Source: Peptoniphilus gorbachii (GTDB lineage: Bacteria; Bacillota; Clostridia; Tissierellales; Peptoniphilaceae). From it: 64,000 nt of DNA. The stretch is from contig NZ_JAFBDH010000005.1 of assembly GCF_016908115.1 (NCBI RefSeq), positions 1-64,000 on the forward strand. The letters are read 5' to 3'. The position numbers and the translations under genes were made by a program. This document shows positions 17,113 to 25,486 of this stretch, piece after piece. The first letter of the stretch is position 1. Each line of letters starts with the position of its first letter. Under the pieces are notes generated by a model. The model made no database searches. It worked only from the letters and a program-made list of their open reading frames with translations, and had not been told where the DNA came from.

Positions 17113-18153
17113 ATGAAAAAAACATGGTTAGTATTACTTCTTGCAATGCTTATGACTCTTACTGCTTGTGGCGGTAACAAAAAAGAAGAGGCAAAGGCAG
17201 AAGGAGAAAAAAATGCAATTGAAACTTTAAAAATTCAATTTGTTCCATCTAGGGAACCTGAAGAAATTGTCACACAAACTGAACCTTTAAAAGAAATCTT
17301 AAAAGCTAAGCTTGCTGAAAAAGGTTACGACGTAAAAAATATTGACATTACAGTTGGTACAAATTACGAAGCTACTGGCGAAGCTTTAAGTGCAGGTAGT
17401 GTTGATGTTGGATTTATCCCTGGCGGAACTTATGCAATTTATGATGATGGCGCTGAAGTTATTCTTACTGCAACTAGAAAGGGTCTTTCTGTTGAATCTG
17501 ATAATGCAAAAGATTGGAATGACAAAAAACCTACTGAACAAATTGATGATCAAGTTAATTTCTACAGAGCTTTAATAATTGCTGGTCCTTCTGAAAAGGG
17601 TAAAGAACTTGCAGCAAAAGTAAATAAGGGTGAAAAATTAACTTGGGAAGATCTTTCAAGTGCTAAATGGTCTGTAATGAGTTCATCTTCTCCAGCAGGT
17701 TATATTTATCCATATCTTTGGTTACAAAAAAATTATGAAAAAGGTCTAACTGATCTCCCTTCACTTGTTCAAGCCGATTCTTATCCATCTTCTATGGCAA
17801 GACTTGCTTCTGGTCAAGTTGATGTTATGGTTGGATTTGCAGATGTTAGAATGGACAATGCAGATAAATGGCAAAGTGAATTTGGAAAAACTCAATCAAT
17901 CTGGGATGAAACTAATGTAATTGGCGTTACTGATAAAATCTTTAATGATACAATTTCTGTTTCTAAAAACTCAGAAATTATGACTGACGATTTTAAAAAA
18001 GCTCTTTCAGATTCTTTCATGGAAATAGCACAAACTGATGAAGGTAAAAAAATCATTTCAATTTATAGCCACGAAGGTTATCAAGTTGCAAAAGATTCTG
18101 ATTATGATGGCGAAAGAGAAGCACAAAAACTTTTAAAAGAACTTAAAAACTAA
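17113..18153 (+). CDS. phnD: Phosphonate-type ABC transporter substrate-binding lipoprotein
   Basis: A 346-residue PhnD-family binding protein. It has a lipoprotein signal peptide (lipobox LTACGG at about residues 16-21) and the family pattern LKIQFVPSREPEE, with a central SSSSPAGYIYPYLWL loop that forms the oxyanion-binding part. It captures phosphonate, phosphite or a phosphate ester outside the cell for the PhnC/PhnE pair encoded next. No C-P lyase is nearby. A terminator-like hairpin separates it from phnC, which would let the binding protein be made in excess. Confidence 0.88.
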   Translation: MKKTWLVLLLAMLMTLTACGGNKKEEAKAEGEKNAIETLKIQFVPSREPEEIVTQTEPLKEILKAKLAEKGYDVKNIDITVGTNYEATGEALSAGSVDVGFIPGGTYAIYDDGAEVILTATRKGLSVESDNAKDWNDKKPTEQIDDQVNFYRALIIAGPSEKGKELAAKVNKGEKLTWEDLSSAKWSVMSSSSPAGYIYPYLWLQKNYEKGLTDLPSLVQADSYPSSMARLASGQVDVMVGFADVRMDNADKWQSEFGKTQSIWDETNVIGVTDKIFNDTISVSKNSEIMTDDFKKALSDSFMEIAQTDEGKKIISIYSHEGYQVAKDSDYDGEREAQKLLKELKN

Positions 18154-18199
18154 TAAACTTTTGGCAAAATAAAAAGTTTTATAGAAAAAAATTAAGAAG

Positions 18200-18223
18200 G
18201 AGCTTCAATAGAAGCTCTTTTTT
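18200..18223 (+). terminator. Intercistronic terminator between phnD and phnC
   Basis: A perfect 7-bp stem GAGCTTC-aata-GAAGCTC followed by six T, ending 12 bases before the phnC start. It probably gives partial termination within the operon. Confidence 0.8.
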
Positions 18224-18235
18224 ATAAGGAGTATT

Positions 18236-19000
18236 ATGATTGAATTTAAAAATGTAGATAAAGTATATCCAGGTGGATTTAAGGCCCTAAAAGATATTAA
18301 TCTCACTATTGAAGATGGAGAATTTGTCGCTATTATCGGGAGATCTGGTGCAGGTAAATCCACTCTCATAAGAACTATAAATAAAATGCACGATATAAAT
18401 GCTGGTACTTTAACTGTAGATGGAGTTGATGTGAAAAATTTAAAGGGCAAGGAACTAAGAAAATTCAGAAGAAATATTGGCATGATTTTTCAATCTTTTA
18501 ATTTAGTTGAGAGAATTTCTGTAATAAAAAATGTTATGTCTTCCTTTGTGCCTGATTTAAATCCCATCCAATCAATTCTTGGTATCTATCCAAGAGAGTG
18601 CAAGTTAAAGGCCCTTGAAGCCCTTGAACAAGTTGACATTTTGGATAAGGCCTTTGAAAGGGCAGATAATTTATCTGGAGGACAACAGCAAAGAGTTGCC
18701 CTAGCAAGAACTCTTGTGCAAAATCCAAGCATTATCTTGGCAGACGAACCTGTTGCCAGCCTTGACCCAGTTACAGCAAGACAAGTTATGGATTATTTTA
18801 AAAAGATTAACCAAAGTCTTGGCATAACAATTCTTTTAAATATTCACCATGTTGAGCTTGCTCTTGAATATGCCACAAAGGTCCTTGGTGTTCGTGATGG
18901 AGAAGTAATTTATTATGGACCTGCCAAAGATGTTGACGATAAAGTTTTAAAATCTATTTACGGAGATTCCTTTGAAGAATTAAAAATGGAGGAAATATGA
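18236..19000 (+). CDS. phnC: Phosphonate-type ABC transporter ATPase
   Basis: A 254-residue ABC ATPase of the PhnC group with Walker A GRSGAGKSTLIR, signature LSGGQQQRVALAR and Walker B IILADEPVASLD. It powers uptake with the two PhnE permeases. The ATG has AAGGAG upstream, and the stop overlaps the next gene by four bases. Confidence 0.92.
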   Translation: MIEFKNVDKVYPGGFKALKDINLTIEDGEFVAIIGRSGAGKSTLIRTINKMHDINAGTLTVDGVDVKNLKGKELRKFRRNIGMIFQSFNLVERISVIKNVMSSFVPDLNPIQSILGIYPRECKLKALEALEQVDILDKAFERADNLSGGQQQRVALARTLVQNPSIILADEPVASLDPVTARQVMDYFKKINQSLGITILLNIHHVELALEYATKVLGVRDGEVIYYGPAKDVDDKVLKSIYGDSFEELKMEEI

Positions 19001-19818
19001 ACCTCTACTACAAAATTTTTAAACCAAAAAAATATATAACAGAATCGGGAAAAGAAATTTATGAATACCCTGGTTTTACTCTTCCAATAATAATTGCTTT
19101 GCTATTATTTACTGCACTTTCAGTAAAGATTACTGGCTTTTCATTAAATACACTTGTGAAAAATTCTCACAAACTACTAGCAATATTAAATCCAATGTTT
19201 AAACCAAACTTTTCCTACTTTTCTTCAGTTGTGGGTCCACTACTTGACACAATAAAAATGTCATTCTTGGGATCTTTTCTCGGTGCAGTGGTAGCTGTTC
19301 CCTTTGCTTTTTTAGCATCACACAATATGGTTAAAAGTAAAATTATTAACTGGATTATAAAATTATTATTTTCCATTCTTCGTACAATTCCAACTCTTGT
19401 ATCGGCCCTAATTGCCACTTACATTTTTGGACTTGGTGCCTTTGCAGGTACAGTTGCAATTTTTATTTTTTCCTTCTCTTATGTTGGAAAATTAACTTAC
19501 GAACAAATCGAAACAGTTAATATGGGAGCCTTTGAGGCAATGATTTCTATGGGCTTTACAAGGACAATGGCATTTTTTAAATCCATTGTGCCAGAAATTT
19601 TACCCTTCTACCTATCAACTGCCCTTTATAACTTTGAAGGTAATGTAAGATACGCTGCTATCTTGGGCTATGTCGGTGCAGGTGGACTAGGTCTACTTAT
19701 TAACGAAAACATTAACTGGAGAGATTATAACCGCGTAGGTATGATATTATTGATGCTACTAATAACAGTTTTTATAATAGAAAATATCAGCTCCTACTTT
19801 AGAAGAAAGTTGAATTAA
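18997..19818 (+). CDS. phnE: Phosphonate-type ABC transporter permease (first PhnE)
   Basis: A 273-residue membrane protein with about six helices and the binding-protein-dependent permease loop (SIVPEILPFYLSTALY... GYVGAGGLG). It pairs with the second PhnE to form a heterodimeric channel. It overlaps phnC by four bases and precedes the second permease with one base between them. Confidence 0.9.
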   Translation: MNLYYKIFKPKKYITESGKEIYEYPGFTLPIIIALLLFTALSVKITGFSLNTLVKNSHKLLAILNPMFKPNFSYFSSVVGPLLDTIKMSFLGSFLGAVVAVPFAFLASHNMVKSKIINWIIKLLFSILRTIPTLVSALIATYIFGLGAFAGTVAIFIFSFSYVGKLTYEQIETVNMGAFEAMISMGFTRTMAFFKSIVPEILPFYLSTALYNFEGNVRYAAILGYVGAGGLGLLINENINWRDYNRVGMILLMLLITVFIIENISSYFRRKLN

Positions 19819-19819
19819 T

Positions 19820-20632
19820 ATGTCAGAAAAAGTAATAGAAAAACTAAAAAAAGAACCAAAAAATCATGGCTACATTTTAATGATAATCGCCATAATTTTA
19901 TTTATGATTATTTGGTCTTCAACAGTAATAAATTTTGAATCGGCAACAAAAGAAGGCATGGACGTTGCAAAAAATATTATAAAGGGAATTTTAAATCCCA
20001 AAAGAGAAATGCTCTTTAATTTGACAAAAAAAGGCGTGCCTTACCTTCTTCTTGAAACAATTTGTATTGCCTTTTTGGGAACTCTTGTTGGCTCAATAAT
20101 TGCAATACCACTTAGCTTTTTAGCCTCATCAAATATTGTGGCTTCACCTATAGCTTACCTTGTTAGACTTCTTATAATCCTAATAAGAACAATCCCGTCA
20201 ATAGTTTATGGACTTATGTTTATAAGAGTAACAGGACCTGGTCCCTTTGCAGGACTTATGACCATGAGCTTTACATCTATTGGTATGCTGACAAAACTAT
20301 TTTCAGATAACATCATGAATTTAAATAAGTCAATTTTGGAGTCTTTCTCATCAATAGGCGCCACAACTTTTCAAAAAATACGCTTTGGAATAATTCCACA
20401 GCTTTGGGCAAACTTTGCATCTACAACAATTTATCGTTTTGACATAAATTTAAGAGACGCAGCAGTTCTTGGACTAGTTGGAGCAGGTGGTATTGGATCT
20501 CCTCTTATGTTTGCCATAAATTCCTATAAGTGGCAAGAAGTTGGAGCAATCCTCTTGGGACTTATAATTCTAGTATTATTTATAGAATTTTTCTCAACAA
20601 AGATTAGAGCAAAGTTAGTAGGTGAAAAATGA
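19820..20632 (+). CDS. phnE: Phosphonate-type ABC transporter permease (second PhnE)
   Basis: A 270-residue paralogue of the preceding permease, with about six helices and the coupling segment FGIIPQLWANFASTTIYRF followed by GLVGAGGIG. Its stop overlaps the start of the phosphoesterase gene by four bases, tying that enzyme to the transporter. Confidence 0.9.
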   Translation: MSEKVIEKLKKEPKNHGYILMIIAIILFMIIWSSTVINFESATKEGMDVAKNIIKGILNPKREMLFNLTKKGVPYLLLETICIAFLGTLVGSIIAIPLSFLASSNIVASPIAYLVRLLIILIRTIPSIVYGLMFIRVTGPGPFAGLMTMSFTSIGMLTKLFSDNIMNLNKSILESFSSIGATTFQKIRFGIIPQLWANFASTTIYRFDINLRDAAVLGLVGAGGIGSPLMFAINSYKWQEVGAILLGLIILVLFIEFFSTKIRAKLVGEK

Positions 20633-22068
20633 AAATAAAAGTAATTCACACATCTGATTTACATGGATATTTTTTCCCAACAGATTATTTAGATAGAGAG
20701 AGAAAGGCTACTGGCTATCTCTCTCTTTTAAACAATATAAAAAAAGATGATCTTACAATTTTAACAGATGGTGGCGACACCCTCCAGGGTTCTTCCTTTG
20801 CCTATTATGTAAAAGAATTTTTGAACTCAGATATTATTGCAGACATTATGCAAAATGTAGACTACTACACTCTTGGCAATCACGACTTTAATTACGGCTA
20901 CGATTATTTAAAAAGCTATGTAGAAAATATGAAGGGGAAATTACTTTGTGCCAACGTCACTGACAAAACTTCTGGCATAAAATTTTCTCCTTACGCCATA
21001 AAAGAAATTAATGGCTATAAAATTGGAATTGCTGGAATTGTAACAGACTGGGTAAATCTTTGGGAAAAAGAAGAAAATTTAGAAAATTTTGAAATAAAAG
21101 ATGCTTTTACATCTGCAAGTGAAGTTTTAGAAAAATTAAAGGAAGAAAAAACTGATTTTAACATTTTAATTTATCACGGTGGCTACGAAATAGATTTGAA
21201 AACTGGGGAAAAACTTTCAGATACCAATGAAAATGTGGGTGGAAAAATTGCAAGTGAGCTTCAATATGACTTAATCCTTGCAGGACACCAGCACATGGAA
21301 CTCTCTGGAAAAATTAAAAATACCAGGGCAATAGAAAGTCCAGCTAATGGAAGTAAGGCTGCCTTAATAAATTTAGACACAGAAAATAAAAATATTTCTG
21401 TCTCTTTTATAGAGCCAAGGCTCAAGAAAAATCCCTTGGAAGAAAAATATAAAGCTGTTGAAGAAAAAGTGCAAGACTACTTAGACGAGCCAATAGCAAG
21501 ACTAAGTCGTGACTATCTTCCTGATGACAAAATAAAAATGGCAACAGAAGGGTCAGATCTTGCAGACTTAATAAATAAAATTCAGCTTAAATACACAGGA
21601 GCTGACATTTCAATAACTTCCTTTGCCAATGTAATATCTGGTCTCAAAAAAAATCTAACAACTAGAGATGTCCTAAACACTTACAGATTTCCAAATACAG
21701 CCCTAGTTCTTGAAATTGATGGAAAAACTTTAAGAGATGCCCTTGAGAAGAATTACAGCTATATAGAATATGATGGGACTTATAAAATAGCAAAAAGATT
21801 TTTAGAGCCAAAAGAAGAGCATTACAATTTCGATTTCTTTTATGGAATAGATTATAAGCTTGACTTAAAAAAAGAAATCGGAAAAAGAATTGGAAAAATT
21901 TATTTTAAGGGAAAAGAAATAAAAGATGATGACAAATTTTCTCTTGTCATGAATAATTATAGAGCGACAGGAGCAGGAGGTTTTGATATGTATAAAAATC
22001 TCAAAGTCCTAAAAAATTACGATAGAGAAATATCAGAAATATTATTAGATTATTTTAGAAATTTATAA
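20629..22068 (+). CDS. 5'-nucleotidase / 2',3'-cyclic phosphodiesterase family metallophosphoesterase
   Basis: A 479-residue protein of the UshA/YfkN superfamily. The N-terminal metallophosphatase domain has the metal motifs TSDLHGYF, TDGGDTLQG, GNHDFNYG and the His pair LAGHQHME. The C-terminal 5'-nucleotidase domain has ISITSFANVISG and NNYRATGAGGFDMY. No signal peptide is seen, so it should act in the cytoplasm on phosphate esters brought in by the coupled PhnCDE system, whereas most relatives are secreted. The natural substrate is not known. Confidence 0.85.
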   Translation: MKIKVIHTSDLHGYFFPTDYLDRERKATGYLSLLNNIKKDDLTILTDGGDTLQGSSFAYYVKEFLNSDIIADIMQNVDYYTLGNHDFNYGYDYLKSYVENMKGKLLCANVTDKTSGIKFSPYAIKEINGYKIGIAGIVTDWVNLWEKEENLENFEIKDAFTSASEVLEKLKEEKTDFNILIYHGGYEIDLKTGEKLSDTNENVGGKIASELQYDLILAGHQHMELSGKIKNTRAIESPANGSKAALINLDTENKNISVSFIEPRLKKNPLEEKYKAVEEKVQDYLDEPIARLSRDYLPDDKIKMATEGSDLADLINKIQLKYTGADISITSFANVISGLKKNLTTRDVLNTYRFPNTALVLEIDGKTLRDALEKNYSYIEYDGTYKIAKRFLEPKEEHYNFDFFYGIDYKLDLKKEIGKRIGKIYFKGKEIKDDDKFSLVMNNYRATGAGGFDMYKNLKVLKNYDREISEILLDYFRNL

Positions 22069-22075
22069 GCATTAA

Positions 22076-22104
22076 AATAAGAGATTAAATTCTCTTATTT
22101 TTTT
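22076..22104 (+). terminator. Terminator of the phn operon
   Basis: The stem AATAAGAGA / TCTCTTATT with a five-base loop and a T-rich tail, directly after the phosphoesterase gene. Confidence 0.85.
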
Positions 22105-22111
22105 ATTTAGA

Positions 22112-22140
22112 CAAAAAAATAAGACAGTTTCCTGCCTTAT
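22112..22140 (-). terminator. Terminator of the small SLH gene
   Basis: Reverse-strand stem ATAAGGCAG-gaaa-CTGTCTTAT followed by T7; the stem includes the SLH gene's stop codon. Confidence 0.85.
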
Positions 22141-22799
22141 TCGTAGAGATTCCTGCTTCCAAATCTAATTTTACTATTATTTAGAGCCTTTTTTTGTGGA
22201 TAGTTGTAATTAGAAATCATCGACCTAAAAAGCGAAGCCGCTTCTGATCTCCTAATTGATCTTGCTGGATAGAAATTTCCATCAGAGTAACCTCTTAGTA
22301 TTCCTGCACCGACTAAGGCGCCTACATAACCTCTAGCCGATTCACTAATCTTATTTTTGTCGCCAAATTCATCAGTTGCACTTACCTTTGGTACTAGAGA
22401 ATAAACATAACCAAGGATTTCTGCAACCTCTTCTCTTGTAATTTCCCTCTCTGGATTTAACTTTCCCGTAGTTGGTCTAATGTATCCTGCCTTTATTCCT
22501 TTAGCTACCTCACTATAATACCAGTCAGAAGTATTTACATCAGAAAATGTAACAGTGTAAGTTTTATCATATCCAGCTAAATTATTTATAGTTGAATAAA
22601 ATTCCACCCTTGTCATATTTTCATTAGGTCTAAAAGTGTTATCACGATATCCAGACATTAAACCCTTGTCTGTAACAAAATCGATAGACGGTTCTGCCCA
22701 ATGACCTCTCGTGTCCCTAAAAGATTTCGCAGATACAGTGCTTGTTAAAATCAATGCTGCGGAGATAATGATCAATGAAGTCTTTTTCAAAATCTTCAT
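22137..22799 (-). CDS. Small secreted protein made of three SLH repeats
   Basis: A 220-residue protein with an N-terminal signal peptide (MKILKKTSLIIISAALIL... VSAKS) and three SLH repeats filling the rest (about 28-75, 90-135, 145-195; each with the F-x-D ... Y-x-D-x-x-F-x-P pattern). SLH repeats bind pyruvylated cell-wall polymers. There is no further catalytic domain, so it is a wall-anchored structural or accessory protein. The start was set at 22799, where AAGGTG sits at proper distance; an ATG 21 bases upstream lacks a site. A TATAAT (22819-22824) may be its own -10. Confidence 0.85.
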   Translation of the reverse strand: MKILKKTSLIIISAALILTSTVSAKSFRDTRGHWAEPSIDFVTDKGLMSGYRDNTFRPNENMTRVEFYSTINNLAGYDKTYTVTFSDVNTSDWYYSEVAKGIKAGYIRPTTGKLNPEREITREEVAEILGYVYSLVPKVSATDEFGDKNKISESARGYVGALVGAGILRGYSDGNFYPARSIRRSEAASLFRSMISNYNYPQKKALNNSKIRFGSRNLYE

Positions 22800-23004
22800 T
22801 TTTATCACCTTCAATATCATTATAACTTAATAAGAAAGTTTTGAAACAGATTCTATTTTAAGTTTATGTTACAAAGAATATATATTGTAATATTAATGAA
22901 ATAAAAATCCTTTTCATACTTTATATAGTGTCTTTTGAAGATTTTTAAGTATTCTAAGTGTAATAATAGTGAAATAAATTAAAAATTTAAGATGTAAATT
23001 TGCG

Positions 23005-23083
23005 CAAATAAAAAGAGAACAGATTATGTAATGTTATAACTGTTCTCTAAGGGAAGAAAAAAGATGATGAAGTTTTCACTTCT
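23005..23083 (-). ncRNA. Candidate small RNA or attenuator leader of about 75 nt
   Basis: It begins just after a strong promoter (23089-23117). It contains a 5' hairpin GAAGT-GAAA-ACTTC, a pyrimidine-rich single strand, and ends in an 8-bp terminator stem GAGAACAG / CTGTTCTC (23015-23047) with a U-rich tail. No gene lies between promoter and terminator except a possible ten-codon frame starting GTG (MKTSSSFFFP) right after AGGAG. It could be a free small RNA or a leader with attenuation for the SLH gene 215 bases downstream. Confidence 0.55.
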
Positions 23084-23088
23084 CCTAT

Positions 23089-23117
23089 ATTGTACTGTAG
23101 TAAATTATTTTTGTCAA
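23089..23117 (-). promoter_or_regulatory. Near-consensus promoter of the candidate small RNA
   Basis: Reverse strand: -35 TTGACA (23112-23117), 17-base spacer, -10 TACAAT (23089-23094). It is the strongest promoter match I noticed in the intergenic sequence of this window. Confidence 0.75.
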
Positions 23118-23275
23118 GCCTTTATGAAAATATTTTCAAAAATTATTATTTTTTTATAAATCGCTTAAATCCATGGTTTGTTAGGAAAATAAATTAATTT
23201 TTAAAAAAATTATGAATATATTTGCACAGCTTACTTTATCTATAATTTGTGGTAGAATGTATTTGAGGTGATATT

Positions 23276-23794
23276 TTGTTAAAAGATATAATTTTAAAAA
23301 GAAGAACAGTTAGAAAATATAAAGATAAAGAAGTTGACAGAGAAAAAATTGAAGAACTTTTAATGTACGCATCAATGGGACCATCAAATGGCAATTCTCA
23401 TCCCGTTGAATTTATAATAGTAGATGACAAAAATAAAATTGAAGAACTTTCAAATATGGATTCCTTTGCAACTTTATATTTAAAAGACGCACCAATGATT
23501 GTAATAGTAATTGCAAACACTGACATTTGCAAAACTTGGGTGGAAGAAGCATCACTTACAGCAGCCTATTTACAACTTCTACTTGAAGAAGAAGGACTAT
23601 CATCTTCATGGATAAATGTAAAAGAAGGAAAAACTGCTGGAAAAATTTCCTATGAGGAATACTTCCAAGAAAACTTTGGCGTGAAAAAACCATATAGGGC
23701 ACAATGTTTGATACCTATTGGCTACAAAAAATCAGGCACAAAGGATCATGAAGAATTTGATATATCCTCAAAAGTCCACTACAATAAGTTCTAA
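23276..23794 (+). CDS. Nitroreductase family protein
   Basis: A 172-residue FMN-dependent oxidoreductase of the nitroreductase superfamily: the N-terminal RRTVRKYKDKEV and MYASMGPSNGNSHPVEF flavin-binding segments and a C-terminal IPIGYKK are typical. It starts with TTG six bases after GAGGTG. It stands alone between the SLH and DUF1002 genes; the physiological substrate is unknown. Confidence 0.88.
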   Translation: MLKDIILKRRTVRKYKDKEVDREKIEELLMYASMGPSNGNSHPVEFIIVDDKNKIEELSNMDSFATLYLKDAPMIVIVIANTDICKTWVEEASLTAAYLQLLLEEEGLSSSWINVKEGKTAGKISYEEYFQENFGVKKPYRAQCLIPIGYKKSGTKDHEEFDISSKVHYNKF

Positions 23795-23821
23795 AAAATT
23801 TTATTATCATGTAAAATAATT

Positions 23822-23846
23822 AAATCCGGTTCGCCGGATTTTTTTA
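23822..23846 (+). terminator. Terminator of the nitroreductase gene
   Basis: A perfect 8-bp stem AAATCCGG-TTCG-CCGGATTT with a stable TTCG tetraloop and a T tail. Confidence 0.9.
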
Positions 23847-23866
23847 TTGGGAAAATAAATTATAAT

Positions 23867-23890
23867 AAAAAAATTCACCCTAAGGTGAAT
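23867..23890 (-). terminator. Terminator of the DUF1002 gene
   Basis: Reverse-strand stem ATTCACC / GGTGAAT followed by seven T, 16 bases after the stop codon. Confidence 0.85.
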
Positions 23891-23906
23891 CTTTTAATCT
23901 CTTAAA

Positions 23907-24770
23907 TTATTTGAAAAGTGAAACTATAAAATCTATAAATTTTTCTAAAAAGCTCTTTGTGTTTTCTACAGCTTTTTCTCCTTCAGGAGAGTTTAAAAAT
24001 TTTGAGGCTTTGTCCTTATATTTTACGGCCGTGTCTGCTACTCTATTCCAATCTACATCTGCATTTTTCATGTTGTCAAAGAGGCTTACCAACTTGTCTT
24101 CTTGGTTTTTTGTTAAATTTATATTGTAATTATTTGTTACGCTTTCTATTATATATCTAACTTCTTTTTCATCTTTAGGCATATTTTTTGCCATGGCATC
24201 TTTTATTTCATAAATTATGTCATTTGTCTTTTCGTCACCAAGTTCTTCAGAAAGTTTTGTTTGCACAACTAATTCTTCATTGGCAACTTTTTTCAAATCT
24301 TCTGGTAATTTTTTTCCTGTATTTTCTTCATAGGATTTTAAAATTCCTGTTAAGGCTGCTGTCCCACTTACTTTTCCAGGTGCAGTTACATAAATGTCTG
24401 CATCTTCAATACCTACTGTGTTAAGTGCATTTAAAAAGGCTTCTTCACTTACTACGCGAATATTATCTGAAAGCTCTATATTTATTCCGCTGCCTTCTTT
24501 TTTATATTTTACTATGGCTGAAGAAATTGCTTTATTTCCTATTTCCTTTGCTGAAAGTACATCTCCCAAATATTTATATTCTTCTTTATTTGTTACTTCT
24601 ATGATTTTTGCATTTTCATCTGCCTTCATTTCACGAAGCATTTCATTTTTTTGTGATTCATTTAAATCAGCACCAAGAGTTACTATTTCATCTCCAGCGC
24701 TGGCAAAAACTGCACTTGGTAATAATATAAGTGATAGACCTAGGGTCATAATTTTATTTTTAATTTTCAT
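23907..24770 (-). CDS. DUF1002 family secreted protein
   Basis: A 287-residue protein with a signal peptide (MKIKNKIMTLGLSLILLPSAVFA) and the conserved DUF1002 core (GADLNESQK..., IEDADIYVTAPGKVSGTAAL). The function of the family is unknown; members are exported in Firmicutes. A C-terminal hydrophobic stretch (FLEKFIDFIVSLF) may be amphipathic or membrane-seeking. The start was set at the ATG at 24770 because the ATG at 24782 is part of the GGAGGAG site. Confidence 0.85.
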   Translation of the reverse strand: MKIKNKIMTLGLSLILLPSAVFASAGDEIVTLGADLNESQKNEMLREMKADENAKIIEVTNKEEYKYLGDVLSAKEIGNKAISSAIVKYKKEGSGINIELSDNIRVVSEEAFLNALNTVGIEDADIYVTAPGKVSGTAALTGILKSYEENTGKKLPEDLKKVANEELVVQTKLSEELGDEKTNDIIYEIKDAMAKNMPKDEKEVRYIIESVTNNYNINLTKNQEDKLVSLFDNMKNADVDWNRVADTAVKYKDKASKFLNSPEGEKAVENTKSFLEKFIDFIVSLFK

Positions 24771-24856
24771 AATCTCCTCCATTTTTTACATCTTAACATA
24801 AGTATATGTTTAATTTTTTAAAACTTTGTGAAATTTACTTTTCACAAAAGCTAAGT

Positions 24857-24878
24857 AAAAAAGAGCCAAGCTGGCTCT
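24857..24878 (-). terminator. Terminator of the clp-lon-engB block
   Basis: Reverse-strand stem AGAGCCA / TGGCTCT (24862-24878) plus T6, 9 bases after the engB stop. Confidence 0.85.
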
Positions 24879-24886
24879 TAATTAAT

Positions 24887-25486
24887 TTATTTATTTTTGT
24901 GAAATCTCATCATATCTTCAAAGATAAACCACATGTCCTTTACCTCATTTTTTTCTGATGAAGAAAAGGGAATTATATTTTCTCTGTGTTCTACTCCAAG
25001 TTTTTTTGCAATTACAGAAATATTTTTATCTATTTGAGATTTTTTTATCTTGTCTTTTTTTGTGGCAATAACTATTCCAGAAAAGCCTGAATCTATGATG
25101 TAGTCATACATCTGCTTATCTAAATCTGTTGGCTCGTGTCTAATGTCTACTAAGAGAATTGTCTCCAAAAGATTTTCTCTATTTTCAAGATATCTATTAA
25201 TTATGCCTGCCCACTTTTCTTTTTCTGTTTTTGCGACTTTTGCATAGCCATAACCTGGAAGATCAACAAGGCGAAGTGAATCATTTACTTTATAAAAATT
25301 TATGGTCCTAGTTTTTCCTGGTGTGGAAGATGTTCTTGCTAGATTTTTTCTATTTAGCATGGCATTTATAAAGGATGACTTGCCTACATTGGATCTTCCT
25401 GCAAAGGCAAATTCTGGAAGATTTGCCAGAGGATATTGTTTTTCCAAAACTGCAACTTTTTCGAGTTCTGCTTTACTTATCTTCAT
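24887..25486 (-). CDS. engB: Ribosome biogenesis GTPase EngB (YsxC/YihA)
   Basis: A 199-residue GTPase with G1 GRSNVGKSSF, G3 DLPGYGYAK and G4 TKKDK. It helps assemble the 50S ribosomal subunit and is usually essential. The start at 25486 lies inside the end of lon (overlap 14 bases), so translation is coupled. The lon-engB order is conserved in many Firmicutes. Confidence 0.93.
   Translation of the reverse strand: MKISKAELEKVAVLEKQYPLANLPEFAFAGRSNVGKSSFINAMLNRKNLARTSSTPGKTRTINFYKVNDSLRLVDLPGYGYAKVAKTEKEKWAGIINRYLENRENLLETILLVDIRHEPTDLDKQMYDYIIDSGFSGIVIATKKDKIKKSQIDKNISVIAKKLGVEHRENIIPFSSSEKNEVKDMWFIFEDMMRFHKNK

Noticed and set aside
24770-24782. ATG at 24782 as start of the DUF1002 protein
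   Set aside because: It is part of the GGAGGAG ribosome binding site; the ATG at 24770 gives the proper signal peptide.
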